Position numbers and translations under genes: made by a program
Shown here: positions 7,547-16,123 of the stretch, piece after piece
Numbering within the stretch: the stretch's first letter is position 1
Layout of the letters: the number at the start of each line of letters is the position of its first letter
Notes under the pieces: model-generated
Seen by the model: the letters and a program-made list of their open reading frames with translations, nothing else
What the model was told of the DNA's origin: nothing
Databases searched by the model: none
NCBI GenBank assembly: GCA_002257045.1
Contig: NCHD01000020.1
Span: 1-39,336 of the forward strand
DNA: 39,336 nt
Direction of reading: 5' to 3'
Source of the DNA: Hydrogenophilales bacterium 16-61-112
GTDB lineage: Bacteria > Pseudomonadota > Gammaproteobacteria > Burkholderiales > Thiobacillaceae

Positions 7547-8935
7547 ATGACACTCAACAAGCTTTCACTCGCAATCGGCCTGCTTTTGGCCGGCTCTTCG
7601 GCCTTCGCCTCCGGCACATCTTTTGAAGACTTCACGCCGATGGTGGGCGATACCGTTGCCGGCTCGCTGCCCGAGTCCGCACCCTACAAACTGTCCTCGC
7701 CACACTTCAGCCAGATGACCATCGTGGCGCGTGACACGGCCCAGACCAGCCGTTTCGACAGCGGCAACTACGACATGCACACCGCGAACGAAACCGGCCC
7801 CGACGCCGGCCGTTATCTTTTCACTGTGTACGAAACCAGCCAGGCCGGCATCCAGCGCACCGACCTGCGCACCATGCAGACCACCACCATCTGGAACAGC
7901 CCGGCTGTTTCCCCCGCACTGGACAGCCATAAATCGTTTGACGCTTCGCGCTGGACCCCGTGGGGCACATTCCTCACCGCCGAAGAGTCATGGAGCGACC
8001 CGTACGCCGTCCCCACCAGCCATTACGGCCGCCTGTTTGAAGTGACCAACCCGCTGGCCGCCCCCGCCGACATCGTGATCAAGCACCGCGACATCCTGCC
8101 GCGCGTCTCGCACGAAGGTCTGGCGTTCGACAAGCAAAACAACCTGTACTTCATCGACGAGCGCAACGACAGCCATATCTTCAAGTTCACCTCGGCCAAC
8201 CCGCAGGCTGACAACGGCGACGACTTTTTTGCTGCCGGCCAGACTTTCGTGCTGCGCGTAGGCGACGGCAAGACTGAAGAAGCCACCGGCGCCGCCACCT
8301 GGATTCCGCTGACCGACATGAACGGTGTTGCCCTGCCCGGCGCCGTGGTCGTCACCGACCCCAACGGCCTGACCGCCATCGACGGCCGCGCCACGCCGAA
8401 CCTGCCTGCCTTCCTCGGCACCAACTTCGACCGTCCCGAAGATCTGGAAATCAAGACGCTGAAGAACCACAAGCAAATGCTGTTCGTGGCCACCACCACC
8501 AACCACAAGGTGTTCTCCATCGACCTCGCCACCGACACGGTCAAGCTGTTCGCCAGCCGCGACACGAAAGACATGGCGACCGGCGCCCCCGTCGGCGAGC
8601 AGTTCACCAACCCCGACAATCTGGCGATCGACGCTGACGGCAACCTGTACATCGTCGAAGACCAGCCGGGCGGCAAGCAGGACACCTGGTTCGCCAAAGA
8701 CGACAACAACGATGGCGTCGCAGAAGCCGTCGGCAAGTGGGCCAGCCTGACCACCGTCGGTGCGGAAAGCACCGGCCTGTACTTCGACAAGTTCAAGTCG
8801 AATACCGCCTACATCAACGTGCAGCACCCCAGCAGCAAGGTCGATCGCACCATCATGTTCACCACGCCTTGCCAGAAAACCCAGGGCGACAATGGCCATC
8901 ATTACGGTTACGACAAAGGTCACGACAAGGACTGA
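7547..8935 (+). CDS. secreted PhoX-like (DUF839) protein
   Basis: 462 aa, ATG with AAGGA upstream, Sec-type signal peptide (cleavage near AFA-S at ~22) rather than the twin-arginine signal typical of classical PhoX. The body shows PhoX/DUF839 beta-propeller features: ESWSDPY, LPRVSHEGLAFD, FDRPEDLEI and NPDNLAIDADGNLYIVED, with many Asp/Glu loops suited to calcium binding. PhoX enzymes are calcium-dependent phosphomonoesterases; whether this one is active is not shown. The His/Asp-rich tail (GHHYGYDKGHDKD) is unusual. It lies 223 bp after the sensor kinase on the same strand and has its own terminator. No clear Pho box was found upstream. Confidence 0.8.
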   Translation: MTLNKLSLAIGLLLAGSSAFASGTSFEDFTPMVGDTVAGSLPESAPYKLSSPHFSQMTIVARDTAQTSRFDSGNYDMHTANETGPDAGRYLFTVYETSQAGIQRTDLRTMQTTTIWNSPAVSPALDSHKSFDASRWTPWGTFLTAEESWSDPYAVPTSHYGRLFEVTNPLAAPADIVIKHRDILPRVSHEGLAFDKQNNLYFIDERNDSHIFKFTSANPQADNGDDFFAAGQTFVLRVGDGKTEEATGAATWIPLTDMNGVALPGAVVVTDPNGLTAIDGRATPNLPAFLGTNFDRPEDLEIKTLKNHKQMLFVATTTNHKVFSIDLATDTVKLFASRDTKDMATGAPVGEQFTNPDNLAIDADGNLYIVEDQPGGKQDTWFAKDDNNDGVAEAVGKWASLTTVGAESTGLYFDKFKSNTAYINVQHPSSKVDRTIMFTTPCQKTQGDNGHHYGYDKGHDKD

Positions 8936-8997
8936 ATCCGGGCTGATCCAGCTGGCCGGCTCAACGTAGCCCGGACGGTCAGCGGATAAAAAACCAG

Positions 8998-9023
8998 GCC
9001 CCGCATGCGCAAGCGTGCGGGGC
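8998..9023. terminator. bidirectional terminator after the PhoX-like gene
   Basis: 11-bp stem GCCCCGCATGC/GCGTGCGGGGC (one G-T pair) with a GCAA tetraloop, TTTTT to its right and a run of A to its left. Confidence 0.9.
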
Positions 9024-9153
9024 TTTTTCAATCGGGCAACGTGTTGGCCCACCCGCAACAAAAAGAGGCCGCATTCGCCCCATGCTGGTGCACGGGGCGT
9101 GGAGCGCACGCCACCAACCCTCATCCAGTATTGTTTTACCGGGATTTTTCAAC

Positions 9154-9170
9154 CTGGCATAGAGGCTGCT
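9154..9170 (+). promoter_or_regulatory. candidate sigma-54 promoter for the ATP-grasp/alpha-E operon
   Basis: CTGGCATAGAGGCTGCT matches the -24/-12 consensus (YTGGCACGRNNNTTGCW) at the GG and GC invariants with exactly ten bases between them. The predicted start near 9181 gives a ~60-base leader to the ATG at 9243. The stretch 8936-9242 holds only this site and the terminator at 8998-9023. No enhancer-binding regulator gene is nearby. Confidence 0.5.
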
Positions 9171-9242
9171 CAGTAACCCGGCAGGCCCAAACACAACCGC
9201 GACCACTGCAAATAATAAAGGTGCGCGAAGATCGGAGACCGG

Positions 9243-10712
9243 ATGATGAAGATTGACTGCGACAGTTATCCGCTGCTGGGCGGATACGACGAATTGCTGG
9301 AAGCACCAGGCAAGCCGCGCGCGGGCGCCGGCGGCCTGTGCGACTACTTTGCCGAGCTGCCGACCGACGAACTCGAAGCGCGCCACCGCGCCGTGGACGC
9401 CGCGATCATGGCGGCAGGCATCACCTTCACGGTGTATTCAGAAGCCGGCAACATTGACCGCGCGTGGCCGTTCGACGTGGTACCGCGCATTATCGAAAAA
9501 GCCGAATGGGACCGCATCGAGGCCGGGCTGAAACAGCGCCTGCAGGCGCTCAACCGCTTCATCGACGACATCTACCACGATCAGGCCATCGTCAAGGACG
9601 GCGTGTTTCCCGCCGCGGTACTGGCCGACTCGAAGAACTTCCGCGCGGCCTGCGTCGGCGCCAATCCGCCGTTCGGCGTGTGGGCGCACATCTGCGGCAC
9701 CGACCTCGTGCGCGACGGCGACGGCACGGTCTACGTGCTGGAAGACAACCTGCGCGTGCCGTCCGGCGTGTCCTACATGCTGGAAAACCGCCAGCTGATG
9801 AAAAAGCTGTTCCCCGAGCTGTTCACGCGCTATGACGTACTGCCGGTCGACGACTACACCGCGCAGCTGTACGACATGCTGGCCGCGCTGTCGCCACGCG
9901 CGGGCGAGCGCCCGGAAATTGCCGTGCTCACCCCCGGCGTCTACAACTCGGCGTATTTCGAGCATTCGTATCTGGCGCAGCAAATGGGCGCGCATCTGGT
10001 CGAAGGCTCCGATCTGGTGGTGCTCGACAACGACTGCGTCTACATGAAAACGATCGAAGGTCTGACCCGGCTCGATGTCATCTACCGCCGCGTCGACGAC
10101 GACTTCATCGACCCCGAAGTATTCCGTGCCGACTCCGCGCTCGGCGTGCGCGGCCTGATGCGCGCCTGGAAAGCCGGCAAGGTCGGCATCGCCAACGCGC
10201 CCGGATCAGGCGTCGCCGACGACAAGGTGGTGTACGCCTACGTGCCGCAGATGATCGAGTACTACCTGGGCGAAGCAGCCATCCTGCCCAACGTGCCAAG
10301 CTACCTGTGCATGCACAAGGAAGACTGCGACTACGTGCTGGCGAACCTGGACAAGCTGGTGGTGAAGCCGGCCAACGAATCCGGCGGCTACGGCATGCTG
10401 ATCGGCCCCAAATCGACGCCTGAGGAACAGGCGGTCTTCGCCGAACTGATCAGGGAAAACCCGCGTAACTACATGGCGCAACCCACGCTGTCGCTGTCCA
10501 CCGTACCAACGCTGTGCGACGGCCTGATCGAGCCGCGCCACGTCGACTTGCGGCCGTTCATCCTGCAGTCGAAGGACACCTACGTCACCCGCGGCGGCCT
10601 CACCCGCGTGGCCTTGCGGCGCGGCTCGCTGGTGGTGAACTCATCACAGGGCGGCGGCAGCAAGGACACCTGGGTTGTGCAGGGAGAGGCTGATGCTGGC
10701 GCGCGTAGCTGA
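9243..10712 (+). CDS. circularly permuted ATP-grasp protein (DUF404/DUF407 type)
   Basis: 489 aa, cytoplasmic. It has the family hallmarks: RFIDDIYHD and an N-terminal region leading to LEDNLRVPSGVSYMLENR, DVIYRRVDDDFIDP, KPANESGGYGM (nucleotide-binding loop) and the C-terminal RGGLTRVALRRGSLVVNSSQGGGSKDTWV. Proteins of this type are predicted peptide- or amide-bond-forming ligases (Iyer and Aravind's amidoligase survey) and are nearly always next to an alpha-E protein, as here. The ATG at 9243 is followed at once by a second ATG; GGAG lies just upstream. The end overlaps the next gene by 20 bases. The ligated substrate is unknown. Confidence 0.9.
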   Translation: MMKIDCDSYPLLGGYDELLEAPGKPRAGAGGLCDYFAELPTDELEARHRAVDAAIMAAGITFTVYSEAGNIDRAWPFDVVPRIIEKAEWDRIEAGLKQRLQALNRFIDDIYHDQAIVKDGVFPAAVLADSKNFRAACVGANPPFGVWAHICGTDLVRDGDGTVYVLEDNLRVPSGVSYMLENRQLMKKLFPELFTRYDVLPVDDYTAQLYDMLAALSPRAGERPEIAVLTPGVYNSAYFEHSYLAQQMGAHLVEGSDLVVLDNDCVYMKTIEGLTRLDVIYRRVDDDFIDPEVFRADSALGVRGLMRAWKAGKVGIANAPGSGVADDKVVYAYVPQMIEYYLGEAAILPNVPSYLCMHKEDCDYVLANLDKLVVKPANESGGYGMLIGPKSTPEEQAVFAELIRENPRNYMAQPTLSLSTVPTLCDGLIEPRHVDLRPFILQSKDTYVTRGGLTRVALRRGSLVVNSSQGGGSKDTWVVQGEADAGARS

Positions 10713-11667
10713 AAACCTCTACTGGATGGCGCGTTATCTGGAACGCGCCGAAGACACCGCCCGCCTGATCAACGCCACCACCATGCTGCTGATGGACATG
10801 CCGCGCGGCGCCAGCTTCGGCTGGGACGACCTGCTGCGCGTGGTGGGGCTGGACAAGGCGTTCCACCAGTATCACGACGAGGCGAGCGAAACCGCCGTGA
10901 TGAGTTTTCTGATCCAGGACGAGCGCAATCCGTCGTCGATCTTTGCCTGCGTGCGCCTGGCGCGCGAGAACACCCGCACCTTCCGCGAGGTGTTGCCGCG
11001 CGAATCGTGGGAATGGGTCAACGAGCTCTATCTCTACACCAGCACCCACCTGACCAGCGCGCTCGACCGCCGCAAGCGCTTCGACGTGCTGAACGAAATC
11101 ATCCGCCGCCGCCAGGCCGTGGTCGGCCTGCTTGCCGGCACCATGAGCCGCGACGAAGGTTTTCAGTTCATGCGGCTGGGGCGCAACCTCGAACGCGCCG
11201 ACATGACCACGCGCGTGCTCGACGTCAGCCATGCGATCAACGTGCCCTACCAGAGTAGCGAGGCGGCCCTGCAGCTCAACCTGCCCGACCTGATCTGGAT
11301 GAGCGTGCTGCATGCACTGTCGGCACACCAGATGTACCGCCGCCACGTCAGCGTGCACGCGCGCGGCCACAAGGTGCTTGCGTTCTTGCTCAACGACCCG
11401 CTGTTTCCGCGCAGCGTGCGGCACTGCCTGCATGAAATCCAGTTTGCCCTGGGCGAACTGCCGGGCGTCGAACCGATGCGCCACCTGCAGGGCATGCTCG
11501 ACCAGGTCGACCACGCCAATTACCGCGCGCTGGCCAACAGCGGGCTGCACGCCTTCTGCGACGACATCCAGGCGCGGCTGGCCGAGCTCAACGCCGTCAT
11601 CGCCCAGACCTTTTTTCGCGCGGCGCATTCGCACAACATGACCCAATCGCAGTTCAGCCTGGTTTGA
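10693..11667 (+). CDS. alpha-E domain protein
   Basis: 324 aa, all-helical. The start (ATG with GGAGAGG upstream) gives the typical N-terminus MLARVAENLYWMARYLERAEDTARL, and the repeated RxxxxRExxR and GRxLERADM-type helices fit the alpha-E family. The start lies inside the end of the ATP-grasp gene, so the two are translationally coupled. The role is inferred from genomic association only: these proteins accompany circularly permuted ATP-grasp ligases and are thought to serve the same pathway. The usual third and fourth partners, a transglutaminase-like protein and a proteasome-like (Anbu) peptidase, do not follow here. Confidence 0.9.
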   Translation: MLARVAENLYWMARYLERAEDTARLINATTMLLMDMPRGASFGWDDLLRVVGLDKAFHQYHDEASETAVMSFLIQDERNPSSIFACVRLARENTRTFREVLPRESWEWVNELYLYTSTHLTSALDRRKRFDVLNEIIRRRQAVVGLLAGTMSRDEGFQFMRLGRNLERADMTTRVLDVSHAINVPYQSSEAALQLNLPDLIWMSVLHALSAHQMYRRHVSVHARGHKVLAFLLNDPLFPRSVRHCLHEIQFALGELPGVEPMRHLQGMLDQVDHANYRALANSGLHAFCDDIQARLAELNAVIAQTFFRAAHSHNMTQSQFSLV

Positions 11668-11671
11668 CGAG

Positions 11672-12904
11672 ATGACCGCATCACTCAGTTTTCCCCGCGT
11701 CGGCGACAAGCAGAACTCGTTGCAATTTGAAGACTATCTGGGCCGCCTGCTCGACGAGCGCGACCGCATCGGGCTGACCGACGCGATCCGCCAGATCGAC
11801 GCCCTGATGATCACCGTCGAGCCCAGCCACGCAGTCGCCTACGTTGCCGAACTGTGCGTGATGACGCCGTATCACTACCTGGTCACGCTGGAAACCGAAA
11901 CCCATTTCACCCACATCCTGCGCATCGACATGCACGCGCCCGATCTCCTGGTGCGCGAGGTGAAAGACCCCAACGTGCGCGGTATCTTCCGCAGCCTGAA
12001 CGAGGTCTACCCGATCGGCGCGGTCAAGCCCAACTCGCGCTACATGGGCGAAGTGCTGCGCGTGACCGATGCCCACGCCGTGGTCGACATGCAGAAGGCG
12101 CGCGACATCCGCTTCTTCAACCAGGAACAGATACGCAAGCTCGAGCTGCCCGGCAACCTGGCCGTGGTCAAGCCCAGCCCCTACACCCACAACATCGTCG
12201 CCTACTGGGAGCGCCCCGAGTCAGACATCCGCGTCTACGCCCTTGGCTGGAGCAGCATCCGCGACGACCTGCAGGCCGCGTACGAAGCCGCCAAGACGAC
12301 GCAAAAGCGGCTCGGCATCGACGACCTGCTGCTGCCGATCGACCACCTGGCCACCCGCCTCTACAGCCAGAACCGCGAATCCGCCATCCTCGAATACCTG
12401 ACGCTGACGAGCTACTACTTCTGGGGCGCCTACGACATCGAAGACCAGAACTCGTCGACCAACGTCACCAAGAGCGTGCACTACGCCAACGAACTCGAAT
12501 CGCCGGCCAAGGTGTTCACCGCTGCCAACCACCCCTACTTCATGAACCACCTGCTGACCGAATCGCCGACCGAAGCCTTCGTGCGCAACTTCGGCCCGCG
12601 CCTGCATCACATTGCCGTCGCGGTGAAAGACGGCGAAACCGCCGCGCTCGCCAACATCGACCATGTCGTCAACGCGCTGCGCGATTGCGGGCAGAGCTTC
12701 CTGCTCGATGTCATCGGATCGAAGGAAGCGGGACTCAAGCAGATCTTCTCCAGCGCCTCGGAATACTCCTCGCTGATCATCGAATACGTGCAGCGCTTCG
12801 GCGGCTTCGAGGGCTTTTTCACCAAGGACAACGTCGCCGAACTGACCCAGGCCGCCGGCGCAGAAGAATCGCTCCGCGCGCTGCAGGAAGCCGCCCAGGC
12901 CTGA
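11672..12904 (+). CDS. HPPD-like VOC-fold protein, putative non-haem Fe(II) dioxygenase
   Basis: 410 aa beginning five bases after the alpha-E stop. The C-terminal half (~215-395) aligns by eye with the catalytic domain of 4-hydroxyphenylpyruvate dioxygenase: PIDH225LA, RLHH313IAVAV, LKQIFSS and IIE371YVQRFGGFEGFF. These supply the two His and one Glu that bind iron in HPPD and other vicinal-oxygen-chelate enzymes. The first ~210 residues do not resemble the HPPD N-terminal domain and I do not recognise them. Given the operon, the likely substrate is the product or precursor of the ATP-grasp ligase, but that is inference. I have no gene symbol. It is not expected to be the tyrosine-degradation enzyme. 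Confidence 0.65.
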   Translation: MTASLSFPRVGDKQNSLQFEDYLGRLLDERDRIGLTDAIRQIDALMITVEPSHAVAYVAELCVMTPYHYLVTLETETHFTHILRIDMHAPDLLVREVKDPNVRGIFRSLNEVYPIGAVKPNSRYMGEVLRVTDAHAVVDMQKARDIRFFNQEQIRKLELPGNLAVVKPSPYTHNIVAYWERPESDIRVYALGWSSIRDDLQAAYEAAKTTQKRLGIDDLLLPIDHLATRLYSQNRESAILEYLTLTSYYFWGAYDIEDQNSSTNVTKSVHYANELESPAKVFTAANHPYFMNHLLTESPTEAFVRNFGPRLHHIAVAVKDGETAALANIDHVVNALRDCGQSFLLDVIGSKEAGLKQIFSSASEYSSLIIEYVQRFGGFEGFFTKDNVAELTQAAGAEESLRALQEAAQA

Positions 12905-13005
12905 CCCATCCAGAACTGAAATTTCAGGGCATACAGGCTCAAGTTTGGTAACACGCAACCGTATCAATCAGTATTCAATTAAATTCTTATACAGCGGAGA
13001 AACGC

Positions 13006-13299
13006 ATGGACCGGGAAACCCTGAACGAGATGGTGAAATTGAAATTCGCCGCGCGCAAAGCCGACGGAATGGTCATCGACCTGGTCAAGCTGGCAGCCGA
13101 TGCCGACTACGCCGACGCCGTCCTCAGCGCGGTTGAAAACCTGCCAGACGAATCCCTGGTCCTGCTGGCGATGACCCTGCGCGACAAGTTCGGCCTGCTG
13201 TCGGCGCAGCCCGCAACCCCGCTGCGCGAAGCCGCGCCGGCAGAGAAAAAATCCGCAGCACACGCTACCGAGCGCTACACCTACGGCGCGCGCAGCTAG
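13006..13299 (+). CDS. small protein of unknown function in the ATP-grasp operon
   Basis: 97 aa, ATG at 13006 with GGAGA six bases upstream. Residues 1-65 are predicted helical and amphipathic (MDRETLNEMVKLKFAARKAD, LPDESLVLLAMTLRDKFGLL); the tail is a Pro/Ala-rich linker ending in an Arg/Tyr-rich stretch. No signal peptide, no membrane segment, no Cys. The 101-bp gap from the dioxygenase-like gene contains a perfect 12-bp palindrome (12916-12927) and AT-rich sequence that could hold a separate promoter, so it may be co-transcribed or independent. I do not recognise the family. Confidence 0.6.
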   Translation: MDRETLNEMVKLKFAARKADGMVIDLVKLAADADYADAVLSAVENLPDESLVLLAMTLRDKFGLLSAQPATPLREAAPAEKKSAAHATERYTYGARS

Positions 13300-13704
13300 G
13301 GGTCTGTTCGCGAAAAGGGTCAGGCGGATTCAGCATCGTGATGCAGCCTGGATTTGCGTGTGAGTGGGGGAGCGGTGAGAGCGCGCGGGTTGCTGAACCC
13401 CAATAAAAAACACCTGCAAAATCGCAGGCGTTCAGTTACCGGATCAACCCCGCCTTCCCCCGCAGCCCCGTTCCAGCAACAGGCCCGCAGTGAGCTTGCG
13501 TTTGTGGCGGCAATCGGCGGCAGATTCAACCGGTGGAGGCATGTTCGTCTAAAGTCTGTTCACCGGCAGATAGCGGTCATCCTTAAATGGGGGCTCAAGT
13601 TTCAAGCGTCAGAATGCTTGGGTTGCAGCCAGTTTGATTGTGGGGTTTTCCCGGGGGAAGGGGGATTACCGAAATTTGTTGGTGGGTGTTGGGGTGGCGG
13701 CGGT
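13300..13704. other. 405-bp stretch without a gene
   Basis: Nothing here reads as a convincing gene on either strand. A weak hairpin (CCTGC/GCAGG, 13413-13428) with a T-run on the minus strand could end the TonB-receptor transcript, about 280 bases after its stop. The rest has irregular composition with G-runs around 13650-13700. Confidence 0.4.
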
Positions 13705-15855
13705 TTAAAACCCGTAGCGGGCGCCCACTCCAGCCAGCCAGTTGCGGCCGGGAGCCGATTCGTAATAGCGCTGGTTGCCGTCGCCGACGATCACTGAACC
13801 GACGTAGCTGCGGTCGAAGAGGTTATCGACGCGCACGAACTCCTTCAGTTTCCAGCCCGCGCGGTGTTGTTCAAAGCCAAAGCGCAGGTTGGCAAGCGTG
13901 TAGGCCGGCGCCGCCTGCTGCCGATTGCTGTCCTCGACATAGATCTGGCTGCGGTAGATACCCTCCACCGCCGCGCTGAAACCGGAAGCCGGATGCTTCC
14001 ACGCCAGCTCGCCGAACAGCGTGGTCGCCGCCACGCCCGGTATATTGTTGCCGGCCGCCACGCTCACGCCGGGGGTGCCGCTGCTGAAGGTTTCATCGTA
14101 AACGGCGCGCAGGTGGCTCAGTGCAAGGCGGGCGGTGAGGTCGTGATGCCACGCCGTATCGAGCGCCAGCTCGACGCCCTGACGCAGCGTCCGGCCGGCG
14201 TTCTTGTAACTGGTACGGCCGTTGGTCGAGTCATTGACCACCAGTTCGTCCTGCGTGCGCACCTGGAACACCGCGAGATTGGCGCGGCTGTCATTGCCGA
14301 TGATCGCCTTGGCGCCGGCCTCAAGGTGGACGCTGCGCGCCGGCTGCAACCTGAAGTTGAAACCGCCGCCAGCAGCCGAATAGAACATCTCGTTGAAGGT
14401 CGGCGCCTCGAAGCCGTGCGCCGCGCTGAGGTAAAGGTTGAGCTCCGGCGCGGCCTTGTACAGCACGCCCAGCACCGGCGTCGTGCGGCGGTAGCTGACC
14501 CGGCCGCTATCGTCGCCGTTGGCTGAACCGACGTTGAAATGGTCGGCCACCCGGAAATCCAACCGGCTGTGGCGCAGCCCGGCGCTGAGTCCCCAGCGGC
14601 CCGACTGCCATTCCGTCTGGACATAAGGATCGAAGCTAGACACCGTATCCCGCTCGTCACGTCGCAGTCTGCCCTTGACGCCGTTGACGTTGTCGTAACC
14701 CAGGCGGTCATCCACCGAACGCTCGTAATCGAAACCGGCGGTGCTGGTCAGGCTGCCGCTCCCAAGCTGCCGCACCGCAATCCAGCGCGCGCCGACGCCG
14801 CTGAACGCCCGGTCGAACGCCACCACCCCGCCGGAAGTCCGCGAGTTGACCGGCAAGGCGACGGAGGAAATCGACTGGTACTGGATCACCTGGCGCGTGC
14901 CGGTGTAGGCGGAAATTTGCAGCCGGTCCTCGCCGAAGCGTCGCTGGTACGTGGCGCCGCCCTGAACGTGGTCGATGCGCTTGCGCGTATTGAAACTCTC
15001 GGCCACCGCCGCCACCGAGCGTGGGCTGGACTGGAAAGCGGCCCAGGTCAGCCCCAGCGGATCCTGTGTGTCGTGTTGCCGCAGGCCATTGGCCAACAGC
15101 GTCAGGCGGCTGTCCGGGTCGAGATCGGCGGAGAGCTTGACCATCGCCTGATCGCGCGTCGCCGCGCTGTGATCGCGGTAGCCGTCGGTGGAAAAACGCG
15201 AGGCGTCGAGCACGTAACCGACGCCGCCGGCTTTCCCCTGGGCAGCGGCATCGGCTTTCCAACTGCCGTAGCTGCCGCCGGACAGCGTGGTTTCAAGCGA
15301 CGGCGCGCCCTCGCCCTCACGCGTAAAGAGCTGGATCACGCCGCCGGCGTGGTTGCCGTAGATGGCCGAAAACGGCCCGCGCAGCACCTCGATGCGCTCG
15401 GCCTGATCGAGATTGAAGGTCGCCGCCTGCCCCTGCCCATCCGGCATGCTGGCCGGGATGCCGTCGGCGATCAGCTTGATCCCGCGCACCCCGAAGGCGG
15501 AGCGGGCACCGAAACCACGCGACGAGATCTGCAGATCCTGCGCATAGTTCTGGCGATTCTGGATCGTGATGCCCGGCACCGCCACCAGCGCCTCGGAGAG
15601 ATTGACGCGCGCCTGGCCCTCGGTGATGCGGGCCCGATCCACCACATCGATCGCTGCCGGCAGATCAAAGCTCGAATGCTCGACGCGGCTGCCGGTCACG
15701 ACCAGCGGACTCAAAACCGGCACGCCGACGTCGACGCTTACCGCGGAATCAACCGATTCGGCGGCGCCGGCCGGCATGACCAGCAGCGCGGTAAGCGCCG
15801 AAACCAGCACTGCGGACAGATGCTGAGCAGGCGTCTTGTGGCGCATACAAATCAT
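13705..15855 (-). CDS. TonB-dependent outer-membrane receptor
   Basis: 716 aa from the ATG at 15855, which has GGGAGGAG just upstream. Signal peptide (~1-30, ending PAGAAES), plug domain (~50-160: VVTGSRVE, IDVVDRARI, SEALVAVPGI, ISSRGFGARSAFGVRGIKLIADGIP, AERIEVLRGPFSAIYGNHAGGVI), then a 22-strand-type barrel ending with the C-terminal Phe (GVGARYGF). It imports a metal complex or similar substrate using TonB energy. The PSMPDGQGQ segment in the plug is common in receptors annotated for iron-type transport, but substrate cannot be decided. It stands alone; no cobalamin riboswitch or clear Fur box was seen upstream. Confidence 0.9.
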   Translation of the reverse strand: MICMRHKTPAQHLSAVLVSALTALLVMPAGAAESVDSAVSVDVGVPVLSPLVVTGSRVEHSSFDLPAAIDVVDRARITEGQARVNLSEALVAVPGITIQNRQNYAQDLQISSRGFGARSAFGVRGIKLIADGIPASMPDGQGQAATFNLDQAERIEVLRGPFSAIYGNHAGGVIQLFTREGEGAPSLETTLSGGSYGSWKADAAAQGKAGGVGYVLDASRFSTDGYRDHSAATRDQAMVKLSADLDPDSRLTLLANGLRQHDTQDPLGLTWAAFQSSPRSVAAVAESFNTRKRIDHVQGGATYQRRFGEDRLQISAYTGTRQVIQYQSISSVALPVNSRTSGGVVAFDRAFSGVGARWIAVRQLGSGSLTSTAGFDYERSVDDRLGYDNVNGVKGRLRRDERDTVSSFDPYVQTEWQSGRWGLSAGLRHSRLDFRVADHFNVGSANGDDSGRVSYRRTTPVLGVLYKAAPELNLYLSAAHGFEAPTFNEMFYSAAGGGFNFRLQPARSVHLEAGAKAIIGNDSRANLAVFQVRTQDELVVNDSTNGRTSYKNAGRTLRQGVELALDTAWHHDLTARLALSHLRAVYDETFSSGTPGVSVAAGNNIPGVAATTLFGELAWKHPASGFSAAVEGIYRSQIYVEDSNRQQAAPAYTLANLRFGFEQHRAGWKLKEFVRVDNLFDRSYVGSVIVGDGNQRYYESAPGRNWLAGVGARYGF

Positions 15856-16066
15856 GGCTCCTCCCTGAGGAAAATCAAAGAAGGCTCGGAATAAATTGTC
15901 GACGAATCCCAACATTCTAGAGCCTGAAACCAGATAGCGTCCGTTTATATATGGCCGCTATTCGCTGCTAAACAGACCTTCGGCAAACATGCCTCGACCA
16001 TCTTCTCAGGGTCGATTTCAGCCCCCTGGCTTTGGCTTAAATATCAAACGTCTGGCCACGAAAAAA

Positions 16067-16090
16067 CGCCCCCGAATTGCTCCGGAGGCG
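16067..16090 (-). terminator. terminator of tcdA
   Basis: Stem CGCC-CCG/CGG-GGCG with one internal mismatch, followed on the minus strand by TTTTTT; about 34 bases after the tcdA stop. Confidence 0.8.
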
Positions 16091-16123
16091 CCAAATCGCA
16101 ACACGATTACTTAACGCCTAGTG

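Noticed and set aside
14539-15894. 451-codon open frame opposite the TonB receptor
   Set aside because: Antisense shadow of a clear receptor gene, with no ribosome site or recognisable motif.
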